A stretch of 64,000 nt of DNA. It comes from CADEDH01 sp050330635 (lineage in GTDB: Bacteria > Actinomycetota > Acidimicrobiia > Acidimicrobiales > SZUA-35). The notes beneath the pieces were generated by a model. It saw only the letters and a list, made by a program, of their open reading frames with translations, made no database searches and was not told the DNA's origin. The stretch lies in assembly GCA_050330635.1 (NCBI GenBank), contig JBHJNQ010000015.1, positions 1-64,000 on the forward strand, written 5' to 3'. The position numbers were made by a program, and so were the translations under genes. This document shows, piece after piece, positions 33,566-42,571 of this stretch. How positions within the stretch are numbered: position 1 is the first letter of the stretch; the number at the start of each line of letters is the position of its first letter.

Positions 33566-34680
33566 ATGAACCGGCGGGCGGTGCTGTTCTGGGTCGCCCT
33601 GGCTGGGGTCCTGCTCCTCGTCGGCGCCCTCACCGGGGGCCGCACCGGGTCGGGGGATCCCCTCGATCCGGACTCGACCGAACCGTTGGGGACCCACGCC
33701 CTCATGGCCTTCATCGCCGAGCTGGGCGGCGGCGTCGACCGGGGCCTGCCCGACGATCGCCACGCCACCACCCTCGTCCTGGCCGACCGCCTCCAACCCG
33801 AGCAGCGGCGCCGACTGGAGGCGTGGATCGACGGTGGTGGCACCGTGGTGGTCGCCGACCCGGCGTCCGGCCTGGCGCCCACCGGCGATCCCGGGTTCGA
33901 CCCCGGCATCATCGACGACTCCGGAGCGTTGGCCTCGGGTCGCTGCGACGTCGAGGGCCTGGATGGACTCACCCTCGAGGCCGGCAGCTTCCTTCTTCTC
34001 GACACCGCCGGGGTCGACGCCTCCTGCTTCACCGTCGGCGACCGGGCCTATGTCACGGTCGAGGGGCGGGGTTCGGGTCGGGTCGTGGCCCTCGGTGGCG
34101 CCCTGCCGTTCACCAACGACCGGCTCGACGCGGCCGAGAACGCGGTGCTGGCCTCCGAGCTGTTGCTCGGCGACGGGACCCGACCAGTGGCCGTCCTCTA
34201 CGAGCCGATCGTCACCCCGGGGTCGCGTTCGCTGGACCAGCTCATCCCCTCGGCGGCGACGTGGGCCGGTGGGCAGCTGCTGGTGGCCCTGGCGCTGTTC
34301 GTGGCCTACCGGGCCCGTCGCTTCGGTCGGCCCGTTCCCGAACCCCAACCGGTCGCCCTTCCCGGCTCCTTGCTGGTGCGGGCGGCGGCAGAGCTCCAGC
34401 GCCGCAGCCGGGGCCATCAGCGGGCCGGTGACCGGCTCCGGGTCGACCTCGAGCGTCGTCTCCGTCGTCATCTCGGCGTCGCCCCCGAGCTCCCCCTCGA
34501 CCAGGTCGTGGCCGCCGCCGGGGACGAGCTCGCCGTCGACCCGGTCGTTGTCGGGCGTGCCGTCGGGGCGCGACCGATCCCCGACGGTAAGACCCTGGCC
34601 GCCGTCGTGGCCGACGTCGACGCCGTCAACCTCGCCCTCGCCGCCATCCCATCCCAACCCCGACCCGTCGGAGGATCGAC

Positions 34681-34684
<4 letters not shown>
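33566..34684 (+). CDS. DUF4350 domain protein, membrane-anchored
   Basis: The 372-residue protein starts with a membrane helix (AVLFWVALAGVLLLVGALTGG) and has a second near residue 235 (WAGGQLLVALALFVAYRARRFG). Between them lies an extracytoplasmic GATase-like/Rossmann domain (HATTLVLADRLQPEQRRRLEAWIDGGGTVVVADP), the DUF4350 core. The cytoplasmic C-terminus contains RSRGHQRAGDRLRVDLERRLRRHLG. Its stop overlaps the GTG of the MoxR gene by 4 nt. It corresponds by order to mycobacterial Rv3691. Function is unknown but presumably tied to the MoxR/DUF58 pair. Confidence 0.85.
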
Positions 34685-35684
<1,000 letters not shown>

Positions 35685-35688
<4 letters not shown>

Positions 35689-37040
35689 CGTGGCCGGTGC
35701 CGACACCGCGGCTGGCGTTGGTGGCGGTGGCCGCCGCCCTTGCGGTGTTCGTCGCGCCGGACCAGGGGCGGAGCTCGATCGCCGGGCTCGGGATCGACAA
35801 CCGGTTCCTGGCCGTGAACGCCCTGCTCCTCCTCGTCGCCGCCGTCGACGGGGCGCTGGCGCCGCCGCCCGGATCGATCGGGGTCGAGCGCCGCCACCCC
35901 CGCTCGATCACCCTCGGCCAGGTCGCTCCTCTCACGTGGGTGGTCGAAGGATCGGCGGGACGCCGCCGGTGGGGATCGTCGCGGCGGGTGTGGCTGGCCG
36001 ACGAGCTCGCCCCTTCCCTGCGGGCCCCAGCCCGGCGGGTCGGGCTCGACCTGCCCCGCCGCGGCACCGCGAGTGCCACCGTCGATCTCCGCCCCCGCCG
36101 GCGGGGTCGGTTCGAGCCGACCGAGCTCGTGCTCCGCACCATCGGCCCGGCGGGTCTCGTGTACAAGCAGCGGCGTCGTCATCTGCCGTCGACGCTGAAG
36201 GTGCTGCCCCCGTTCCGCTCGGCCCGGGAGGCGGAGCTCAGCCTGCGTCGGGCCCGGATCCTCGAGGTCGGGTTGCGTTCGGCCCGGGGTCGGGGTGGCG
36301 GCACCGAGTTCGACAGCCTCCGCGAGCTGACGCCCGACGACGAGACCCGGCGCATCGACTGGGCCGCCACCGCCCGCAGCCAGCGGCCGATCGTGCGGAC
36401 CTTCCGGGCCGAGCGCAACCAGACCGTGCTCTGCCTGATCGACGCCGGACGGACGATGGCCGGCCGGGTCGACGGGGTGCCGCGGCTCGAATTCGCCGTC
36501 GACGGAGCCATGCTGCTGGCCGAGCTGGCCACCGGACTGGGCGACCGTATGGGCCTCGTGGCGTTCGACCAGGACGTCACCGCCACGATCGAGCCCTCCA
36601 ACCGGCGATCGCAGCGGGCCGTCATCGGCGAGCAGCTCTTCGATCTCGAGCCGGCCCTGGCCGAGACGAGCTTCGAGCGGGCCGTCACCCACGTCCTGTC
36701 CCGCTACCGGCGCCGCAGCTTCCTGGTGCTGATGACGGAGCTGGGGGCCGAACCGGTCGAGGAGTTCCTCCTGCCCGCCCTGCCCCTGCTCGTGCGCACC
36801 CACCTGGTGGTGGTGGCCGCGGTGCGCGACCCCGCCCTCGTCGAGTGGACGACCTCGACCACGGTCGACGAGGACGGCGGCTTCCTCCGGGCGTCGGCCC
36901 TCGCCGCTCTCGATCGGCGGGAGGCGGTGGCGGCCCAACTCCGGGGCCGGGGCGTCGTCGTGGTCGACGTCGAGCCCGACCGGTTCGCCTCGGCACTCGG
37001 CGATGCCTACCTCGACGCCAAGGCCGTGGGCCGGCTGTAG
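35685..37040 (+). CDS. DUF58 (von Willebrand A-like) protein
   Basis: The 451-residue protein starts at GTG 35685, overlapping the MoxR stop. Two hydrophobic segments lie in the first 65 residues. The DUF58 signature is GTEFDSLRELTPDDETRRIDWAATAR (about residues 205-230). A vWA-like domain begins at LCLIDAGRTM, where the MIDAS DxSxS is replaced by DAGRT, so metal binding may be altered. Such proteins are the standard partners of MoxR ATPases. In mycobacteria (Rv3693) the next gene is SpoIIM-like; here it lies 5.5 kb away. Confidence 0.92.
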
Positions 37041-37044
37041 CGCT

Positions 37045-37155
37045 CCGGCACCCGGCAGCGCCGGCATCGCTGTCACCGGACCACGCCGGCATCCGGCAGC
37101 GCCGGCATCGCTGTCACCGGACCGCGCCGGCATCCGGCATCGTTGTCACCGGGCC
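37045..37155 (+). repeat. 41-bp tandem repeat array downstream of DUF58
   Basis: Units start at 37045, 37086 and 37127. The first two are full 41-bp copies sharing CCGGCAGCGCCGGCATCGC and TGTCACCGGACC. The third has an internal deletion of about 10 bp and ends at 37155. The array fills the gap between the DUF58 gene and the -10 element of the next gene. Confidence 0.85.
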
Positions 37156-37159
37156 GCAG

Positions 37160-37165
37160 TACCGT
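37160..37165 (+). promoter_or_regulatory. Probable -10 (leaderless) of the ThDP enzyme gene
   Basis: TACCGT ends 7 nt before ATG 37173. It supports this start over later in-frame candidates. Confidence 0.45.
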
Positions 37166-37172
37166 CGGCGCG

Positions 37173-38879
37173 ATGGACGAGTCTCCAGGTTTCCCCGGCG
37201 ATTCCCCGGGCGGTTCCCTCCGCGGTTCCCCGGGCGATTCCGCGGGCGGTTCCCCCAGCGATTCCGCGGGCGATTCCGTGGGCCGGCGGGTTATGGCGGC
37301 GCTGGCCGACGCCGGCGCCACCACGGTGTTCGGGATGCCCGGCGGCGGCGCCAACCTCGAGGTGGTGGGAGCGGCGGCCGAGGCTGGTCTCCGCTTCGTG
37401 CTGGCCCACGGGGAGACGGCGGCCGCCATCATGGCCGCAGCCCACGGGCTGCTGGCCGGCGCCGCCGCGCCCGTGGTGGTGACGAGGGGGCCGGGGGTGG
37501 CGTCGGTGGCCAACGGCGTGGCCCAGGCCACCCTCGATCGCTACCCCCTGGTCGTGGTGGCCGACACCGTGCCCGGTCGCAGTGCGGCCCGGGTGGCCCA
37601 CCAGCGGCTCGACCAGCGGGGCCTGCTGGGTTCGGTGGCCAAGGGCTCGGCCACCGTCACCGACCACACCGATGAAGCGACCCTGGCCGCCCTGGTGGCC
37701 TCGGCCCGGACGTGGCCCTTCGGCGCCGTCCACCTCGATCTCGACCCGTCGGCCCCCAGCCCCACGGCGCCCACCGGGCTGGCCGGTCCCGAGCCGGCGG
37801 TCACGGTGCCGGGCGACGACGTGGCCCGGGCCCGGGAGTTGGTGACGGCGGCCCGCCGCCCGGTCGTGGTGGTGGGCATGGAGGCGGCGGCGAGCGGGGC
37901 CGGGGCCCTGGCCCCGCTCCTCACCGACTTCGGTGCTCCGGTGCTGTGCACCTACCAGGCCATCGGCGTCGTCGACACCGAGGGCCCGGTCTCGGCCGGT
38001 CTCTTCACCAACGGCGCCCTCGAGCGGCCCGTCCTCGACGCCGCCGACCTGCTGATCACCGTCGGGCTCGACGCCCTCGAGCCGATCCCCAACCGGTGGG
38101 AGCGGACGATGCCGGTGGTGCGGCTGTCGGCCGTCCCCGACCCCGACCGCTACCTCCCGCCCACCGTCGAGGTCGTCGGCGACCTGGTGGCGGTGACGGC
38201 CGAGGTCCTGAGCCGCCGCCCTGTCGCCCCCCACACGTGGCCGGGCGATGCCGCCGCCGGGTTCCGGCACCGGGCCCGGGCCGACCTGGTGGCGGGGGCG
38301 GCGGTCGAGCCGGCGGCCGGGTTGGGCCCCCTCGAGCTGGTGACCACCCTGGCCCCGCTCGTGCCCCCGGAGGCGACGGTGACGGTCGACGCCGGCGCCC
38401 ACTTCCTCGCCATCATGCCCCTGTGGCCGGTGACCCGTCCCCTGGGGCTGCTCATCTCGAACGGGCTGGCCACCATGGGGTTCGCCCTCCCGGCCGCCAT
38501 CGGGGCCGCCCTGGCCCGCCCCGCTCACCCGGTTGTGGCTCTCACCGGCGACGGTGGGCTGTCGATGGCGCTGGCCGAGCTGGAGACCGTGGCCCGACTC
38601 GGCCTTCCCGTGACGGTCGTGGTGTTCAACGACAGCGCCCTCAGCCTCATCGAGATCAAGCAGGGTCCCGGCGACGGGGGCACCGAGGCCGTCCGCTATC
38701 GGCCGGTCGATTTCGGGGCGGTGGCCGAGGCGTCCGGGCTCGAGGGGATGGTGGTGCGCTCGGCCGACGAGCTCGCCGCCGTCCTCGGTGACGGCGGCCG
38801 CTGGCACCGGCCCCGTCTGGTCGACGCCCGCATCGAGCCGGCGCCCTACCGGCGCCTGATCGCCGCCACCCGGGGCTGA
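37173..38879 (+). CDS. Thiamine diphosphate-dependent enzyme, acetolactate synthase/decarboxylase-like
   Basis: The 568-residue protein has the three-domain ThDP layout. The N-terminal PYR domain contains TTVFGMPGGGANLE and the cofactor-activating glutamate E81 in AHGETAAAIM. The central domain follows, and the C-terminal PP domain carries GDGGLSMALAEL...VVFND, the GDG-N ThDP/Mg motif. Candidates are acetolactate synthase-like, benzoylformate decarboxylase-like or sulfopyruvate-type enzymes; no ilvN small subunit is adjacent, so a catabolic role is plausible. The first 40 residues are a Gly/Ser/Asp/Pro-rich repeat (SPGDSAGGSPSDSAGDS) unlike the family; GTG 37278 is a possible alternative start. 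Confidence 0.82.
   Translation: MDESPGFPGDSPGGSLRGSPGDSAGGSPSDSAGDSVGRRVMAALADAGATTVFGMPGGGANLEVVGAAAEAGLRFVLAHGETAAAIMAAAHGLLAGAAAPVVVTRGPGVASVANGVAQATLDRYPLVVVADTVPGRSAARVAHQRLDQRGLLGSVAKGSATVTDHTDEATLAALVASARTWPFGAVHLDLDPSAPSPTAPTGLAGPEPAVTVPGDDVARARELVTAARRPVVVVGMEAAASGAGALAPLLTDFGAPVLCTYQAIGVVDTEGPVSAGLFTNGALERPVLDAADLLITVGLDALEPIPNRWERTMPVVRLSAVPDPDRYLPPTVEVVGDLVAVTAEVLSRRPVAPHTWPGDAAAGFRHRARADLVAGAAVEPAAGLGPLELVTTLAPLVPPEATVTVDAGAHFLAIMPLWPVTRPLGLLISNGLATMGFALPAAIGAALARPAHPVVALTGDGGLSMALAELETVARLGLPVTVVVFNDSALSLIEIKQGPGDGGTEAVRYRPVDFGAVAEASGLEGMVVRSADELAAVLGDGGRWHRPRLVDARIEPAPYRRLIAATRG
37190..37280 (+). repeat. Short degenerate repeats in the 5' end of the ThDP enzyme gene
   Basis: Degenerate units built on GATTCCGCGGGCGGTTCC and close variants repeat in tandem, coding for a GDSAGGS-like run. 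They begin right after the 41-bp array and look like a further low-complexity expansion fused to the gene. Confidence 0.6.
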
Positions 38880-38981
38880 TCCACGGCCCCGGGATCTCGG
38901 CTAGCGTCTTTTCGACCCGGCGTCGCCGGTCGGGCGGGGTGGGCGCCCGATCCACTCCGGCAACCAGCCCAGGAGGTCACC

Positions 38982-39503
38982 ATGCCCGTGCCCGTAGCCC
39001 GATTCCTCGATGTGGCCGAGGGGCTCCAGCCCAATCAGTTCGCCGTCGGTTCCAAGGACGAGATCTCCAGCATCAGCGACCTCGACGAGACCTACAAGCA
39101 GCTGATGGACAAGCCCATCGCCTGTGTGATGGCCGTCATGGGCAGCGACGGGCGCCCCAACCTGACCCCCATGTGGTTCGACTACGAGGGCGACAAGGTG
39201 CTGGTCAACGTGGCCGCCCACCGCCGGAAGACCGAGTGGATCCGCCGCCAACCCCGGATCACGATCCTCATCATGAATCCGGAGAACATGTACCACTGGA
39301 TGAGCGTCAAGGTCACGGTCGACCGCGAGATCAGCGAAGACGACCCGACCGACGGGGCCCGGGTGACCGAGCAGCTCGACCGGATCTGGCGGAAGTACGT
39401 GGGGGAGGGCGACGAGTACGGTCTGCGCGACCCCGGCGGCGAGGAGCGTCGGGTCCTGTTCGAGTGCACCGTCGACAAGATCGCCACCTTCGGGCGGCCG
39501 TGA
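38982..39503 (+). CDS. PPOX-fold (pyridoxamine 5'-phosphate oxidase-like) flavin/F420 protein
   Basis: The 173-residue product has the split-barrel core: ACVMAVMGSDGRPNLTPMWFDYEGDKVLVN, then HRRKTEWIRRQPRITILIMN, typical of the actinobacterial PPOX class that uses F420 or FMN. A perfect AGGAGG precedes the ATG at good spacing, and TAGCGT upstream at about 38903 could be a -10. It sits 7 nt before the FAD monooxygenase gene, so the two are probably co-transcribed. The family covers reductases and cofactor-binding proteins, so the substrate is not deducible. Confidence 0.85.
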   Translation: MPVPVARFLDVAEGLQPNQFAVGSKDEISSISDLDETYKQLMDKPIACVMAVMGSDGRPNLTPMWFDYEGDKVLVNVAAHRRKTEWIRRQPRITILIMNPENMYHWMSVKVTVDREISEDDPTDGARVTEQLDRIWRKYVGEGDEYGLRDPGGEERRVLFECTVDKIATFGRP

Positions 39504-39510
39504 GCCGTCG

Positions 39511-40707
39511 ATGGTGCCACCACTCGACATCGCCGTCGTCGGTGGCTCCCTGGGGGGCCTGACCGCGGCCTGCCTCCTCCACGAGGCCGGCCATCGGGTC
39601 ACCGTGTTCGAGCGCTCCGGTGAGGAGCTGGCGGAGCGGGGGGCCGGGATCGCCCTGCTGGAGGCCACGGCCCGCTACCTGGTGGAGCGGGCCGGCGTCG
39701 GGTTCGGCGCCCTCAGCGTCGACACCGGCGTCGTGCGCCACCTCCACCGAGACGGCGCGGTGGCCGACGAGCGGACCCAGCCCTACCGCTTCAGCTCGTG
39801 GAACATCGTCTACCGCCACCTGCTGGCCCGCTGGTACGGGCTGGCGGGGGCCGACCGCTACATCCTCGACCACGAGATGGTCGACTTCGCCCAGGACGCC
39901 GAGCGGGTCACCGTGACCTTCGCCGGCGGTGGCACGATCGAGGCCGACCTGCTCGTGTGCGCCGACGGGGTCGGCTCCCTCGGACGGGCCCGGCTCCAAC
40001 CGGAGGCCCGGGCCGCCTACGCCGGCTATGTGGCGTGGCGGGCCGTCGTGGCCGAGGATCGGCTCCGTCCGGTCACCGCCGCCCGCCTCGGCGACGCCAT
40101 CACCTACTACGTGTACGCCAACAGTCACGTGCTCGTGTACCCCATACCCGGTCGGGACGGGTCGGTCGGCGCCGGCGATCGGTTGATCAACGCGGTGTGG
40201 TACCGCAACTACGCCCCGGGGGGCGACCTCGACGATCTGCTCACCGACGGTCACGGCGAGCGGCGGACGCTGTCGGTGCCGCCGGGCATGGTGGCCCCCC
40301 ACCACCGGACCGAGGTCCTGGCCACGGCGGCGGCCCGCCTGCCAGCCCCCGTGGCCGAGGTGGTGGAGCGGGCCGAGGAGCTGTTCGTGCAGGTCATCAA
40401 CGACGTCGAGGTCGACCGGGCGGCCCTCGGTCGGGTGTGCCTGGTGGGCGACGCCGCCTTCGCCGTCCGCCCCCACGCCGCCGCCGGGACCGCCAAGGCG
40501 TGCGACGACGGGTGGGTGCTGGCCGGGTGCCTGGCCGAACACGACGACCTCGGAACCGCCCTCGCCGCCTGGGAGCGACGCCAGCTCGATCTGGGTCGGT
40601 CGCTGCTGGCCCGGACCCGGGCCATCGGCCGCCGGTCGCAGGTCGACAACGACTGGCCCATGGGCGATCCTGAGCTGGTGTTCGGCCTGTACCGACCCGG
40701 TCACTGA
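39511..40707 (+). CDS. FAD-dependent aromatic-ring monooxygenase (dihydroxypyridine hydroxylase-like)
   Basis: The 398-residue flavoprotein has the FAD Rossmann motif VVGGSLGGLTAACLLHEAGH at residues about 9-28 and FERSGEELAERGAGIAL. It also has the second FAD motif VCLVGDAAFAVRPHAAAGTAKACDDG. The YRNYAPGGDLDDLLTD region and overall layout recall 2,6-dihydroxypyridine 3-monooxygenase and related salicylate-type hydroxylases. The probable role is hydroxylation of an aromatic or N-heterocyclic compound. Context with a PPOX protein, DUF3500 and a ThDP enzyme suggests a small catabolic set, which is inference. Confidence 0.88.
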   Translation: MVPPLDIAVVGGSLGGLTAACLLHEAGHRVTVFERSGEELAERGAGIALLEATARYLVERAGVGFGALSVDTGVVRHLHRDGAVADERTQPYRFSSWNIVYRHLLARWYGLAGADRYILDHEMVDFAQDAERVTVTFAGGGTIEADLLVCADGVGSLGRARLQPEARAAYAGYVAWRAVVAEDRLRPVTAARLGDAITYYVYANSHVLVYPIPGRDGSVGAGDRLINAVWYRNYAPGGDLDDLLTDGHGERRTLSVPPGMVAPHHRTEVLATAAARLPAPVAEVVERAEELFVQVINDVEVDRAALGRVCLVGDAAFAVRPHAAAGTAKACDDGWVLAGCLAEHDDLGTALAAWERRQLDLGRSLLARTRAIGRRSQVDNDWPMGDPELVFGLYRPGH

Positions 40708-40755
40708 TCCCGGCCGGCGGCAGGGGAGGGCAGGGCGGGGGAGGGGAGTGACGGC

Positions 40756-41880
40756 ATGAGCGGACGACGGGAGGTGGCGGCGCACATGGCGTCCGAGGCC
40801 GCAGCGCTGCTCGACTCGCTCGACGACGACCAGCGGGCCCGGGCCGTCAGGCCGTTCCCCGACGCCGACGAGCGCACCCGCTGGTTCTACACCCCGACCG
40901 ACCACGGCGGCCTGCCTCTGGCCGCCATGCGACCCGAGCAGCACCGGCGGACCCACCGTCTGGTAGCCAGCGGGCTGTCGACCGCCGGCTACGTCACCGC
41001 CGCCGCCATCATCGGGCTGGAGAACATCCTCGACCATGTCGAGGGGTGGAGCGTCGGTTTCGGGCGGGAGCGGGGCCGCGACCCGATGCTGTACTGGGTG
41101 GCCGTGTTCGGCCGGCCCGACCCCGACGGCACCTGGGGCTGGCGGTTCGGGGGCCACCACGTCTCGTTGAACTTCACCATCGTCGACGGCGAGGTCGTCG
41201 GCACCACACCGCTGTTCCTCGGGGCCGACCCGGCCGCCGCTCCCCTCCTCGGCCCTGATCCCCACCGCCCGCTGGCCGGAGCCGAGGACCTCGGGCGCGA
41301 GCTGGTGCGGTCACTGGGCGACGATCAGCGGGCCACGGCGGTGGTGTCACCCATCGCTCCTGTCGATCTGGTGACGGCCAACCGGTCGACGGTGTCCGAG
41401 GGCGACCGGAGCCTGCCACTGCCGCGCATCTGGCGGGGTCGACTGGAGGCCTCGCTCGACGAGCTGATGGCCCAGACCCAGGCCCGGGCCGAGGCGGTGC
41501 TCGGGGTCACCGAGGCCCACGACGAGTTGCTGTCGTTCTCCCCCGTGCCCAAGGGGCTGCCGGTCGGCGGGCTCGACGGCGACCAGCGCCAGATCCTCGA
41601 CGCCCTCCTCGCCGTCTACCTCGATCGCCTGCCGCCGGCCCTGGCCGACGAGGAACGCCGGCGCACCGTCGACGGCCTCGACCGCACCGCCTTCCTGTGG
41701 GCCGGGGGCACCGAGCCCGGCCAACCCCACTACTACCGGCTCCAGGGCCCGGGCCTGTTGATCGAGTACGACAACACCCAACGCGACGTCAACCACGTGC
41801 ACACGGTTTGGCGCCGCCTCGACGGCGACTTCGGCCGCGACGCCCTGGCCGACCACTACGCCACCGACGACCACCACTGA
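40756..41880 (+). CDS. DUF3500 family protein
   Basis: The 374-residue cytoplasmic protein matches the DUF3500 family by its motifs FGGHHVSLNFTIVDG (about residues 136-150) and YYRLQGPGLLIEYDNTQRDVNHVHTVWR near the C-terminus. The conserved His and Asn residues suggest a metal or substrate site. Function is unknown. A purine-rich GGGGAGGGGAG tract lies just before the ATG. Part of its 3' end, including the stop codon, is duplicated about 80 bp downstream. Confidence 0.85.
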   Translation: MSGRREVAAHMASEAAALLDSLDDDQRARAVRPFPDADERTRWFYTPTDHGGLPLAAMRPEQHRRTHRLVASGLSTAGYVTAAAIIGLENILDHVEGWSVGFGRERGRDPMLYWVAVFGRPDPDGTWGWRFGGHHVSLNFTIVDGEVVGTTPLFLGADPAAAPLLGPDPHRPLAGAEDLGRELVRSLGDDQRATAVVSPIAPVDLVTANRSTVSEGDRSLPLPRIWRGRLEASLDELMAQTQARAEAVLGVTEAHDELLSFSPVPKGLPVGGLDGDQRQILDALLAVYLDRLPPALADEERRRTVDGLDRTAFLWAGGTEPGQPHYYRLQGPGLLIEYDNTQRDVNHVHTVWRRLDGDFGRDALADHYATDDHH

Positions 41881-41962
41881 CCATCCCGCTGCCGGCCATC
41901 CCCCATCCCGCTGCCGGCCACCCTCCCACCTACCACCCTGCCACCGACCACCACCACTGACC
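41861..41962 (+). repeat. Direct repeats around the DUF3500 stop codon
   Basis: CCACCGACGACCACCACTGA and the next two bases at 41861-41882 recur with one mismatch at 41941-41962, carrying a second copy of the stop codon. Between them CCATCCCGCTGCCGGCCA occurs at 41881-41898 and 41903-41920. The pattern looks like slippage duplication. Confidence 0.8.
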
Positions 41963-42100
41963 TGGGTCATGGGCCGGGTGCTCCTGGACCGGGCGTCGCC
42001 GTGGGTGCACCCGTTGCGCAGAGCGTCGAATCCGGCGCGGAACGCAACGACCGCAACCAGCCCCGGCCTCCCAGGGCAGGAGGCCCGGAGCGGTGCCACC

Positions 42101-42420
42101 ATGGACACCATGACCGGTCTCCATTGGACCCTCCTCGGCACGGGCTCGCCATCGCCCAGCCTCGACCGCTGCCATCCGGCCGTGCTGGTCGAGTGGGGTG
42201 AGGGGGGGTCGATGCTGGTCCCGTCGGCGACGGCGTGGTGGCCCAGTTGCTGCGAGCCGGCGCGGTCCTGGCCCCCTCGATGGGCCATCGAGGGGGCCAG
42301 GCCCCGGTGGTTGGCAAGCGTCGAGGTTCACGAGATCGCGCCCGGATGGTCGACGGTGATCGACGGCTGCACCATCTCCGTCGGGGCCGGCGTCCACCCA
42401 CCGAACGGCAGGACCTCCCG
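42101..42420 (+). pseudogene. Broken MBL-fold (RNase Z-like) metallo-hydrolase remnant
   Basis: In one frame, 42110-42215 encodes LHWTLLGTGSPSPSLDRC and HPAVLVEWGEGGSMLV, the N-terminal start of an RNase Z-like metallo-beta-lactamase-fold protein. The reading then continues in another frame (GDGVVAQLLRAGAVLAP, 42220-42270), as expected for the next family segment. It returns to the first frame after 42300 with ASVEVHEIAPGWSTVIDG and CTISVGAGVHPPNG, a piece normally much further along. The HxHxDH metal site and the C-terminal half are missing. A frameshift plus a large internal deletion is the simplest reading. Confidence 0.6.
42267..42301. repeat. Perfect 35-bp palindrome at the pseudogene break
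   Basis: CCTGGCCCCCTCGATGG (42267-42283) is followed by a single G and its exact reverse complement (42285-42301). It lies where the N-terminal part of the MBL remnant joins a distal part. As RNA it could not form a normal hairpin with a 1-nt loop, so it is more likely a DNA rearrangement scar. Confidence 0.85.
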
Positions 42421-42435
42421 GGGGGCGACCCGAGC

Positions 42436-42480
42436 TCACTTCCGTTGCGCTGGGCGTCGGAAGTGACGCTCAGCGCAACG
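42436..42480. repeat. Two mutually exclusive inverted repeats
   Basis: A 9-bp stem (TCACTTCCG with CGGAAGTGA, 42436-42466) overlaps a 16-bp stem with one mismatch (42443-42458 with 42465-42480, 6-nt loop). Only one can form at a time. The structure lies downstream of the convergent SpoIIM gene and could end its transcript, though no T run is present. Confidence 0.6.
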
Positions 42481-42571
42481 AATGCGCCGATCGAGGCGCT
42501 CCGGTCACCGTGGACCGGGCCGAGCCAGGGCGCGAACCCGAGCAGGGGTCGGTGAACGCCCGGAGAGGCGC

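Larger units (their letters stand above)
42012..42480. repeat. Segment bounded by 16-bp imperfect inverted repeats
   Basis: The left end CGTTGCGCAGAGCGTC (42012-42027) and the complement of the right end GACGCTCAGCGCAACG (42465-42480) match at 15 of 16 bases. They enclose 469 bp holding a broken hydrolase gene. A third copy, CGTTGCGCTGGGCGTC, sits at 42443-42458 and pairs locally with the right end. No target-site duplication is obvious and there is no transposase, so a MITE-like origin is only a possibility. I see no intact gene anywhere in 41881-42571. Confidence 0.5.

Noticed and set aside
37173..38879. Assignment as biosynthetic acetolactate synthase (ilvB)
   Set aside because: No ilvN or ilvC is adjacent and the context is catabolic-looking. 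The ThDP motifs alone do not separate it from decarboxylase relatives, so no gene symbol is given.
42011..42049. tRNA-like motifs (GTTGCGCAGAGCG and TCGAATCC) near the right edge of the inserted block
   Set aside because: An attachment site in a tRNA would fit an island, but I cannot fold acceptor, anticodon and T arms from the surrounding bases. It is more simply part of the inverted-repeat motif.
41969..42466. Open frame of 165 codons read as an intact gene
   Set aside because: Only two separated parts resemble an MBL-fold protein, the segment between them matches in another frame, and the catalytic core is missing. A pseudogene explains it better.
42443..42480. Possible integron attC site
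   Set aside because: The end motifs are in the wrong orientation for attC R''/R' boxes and no integrase is nearby.
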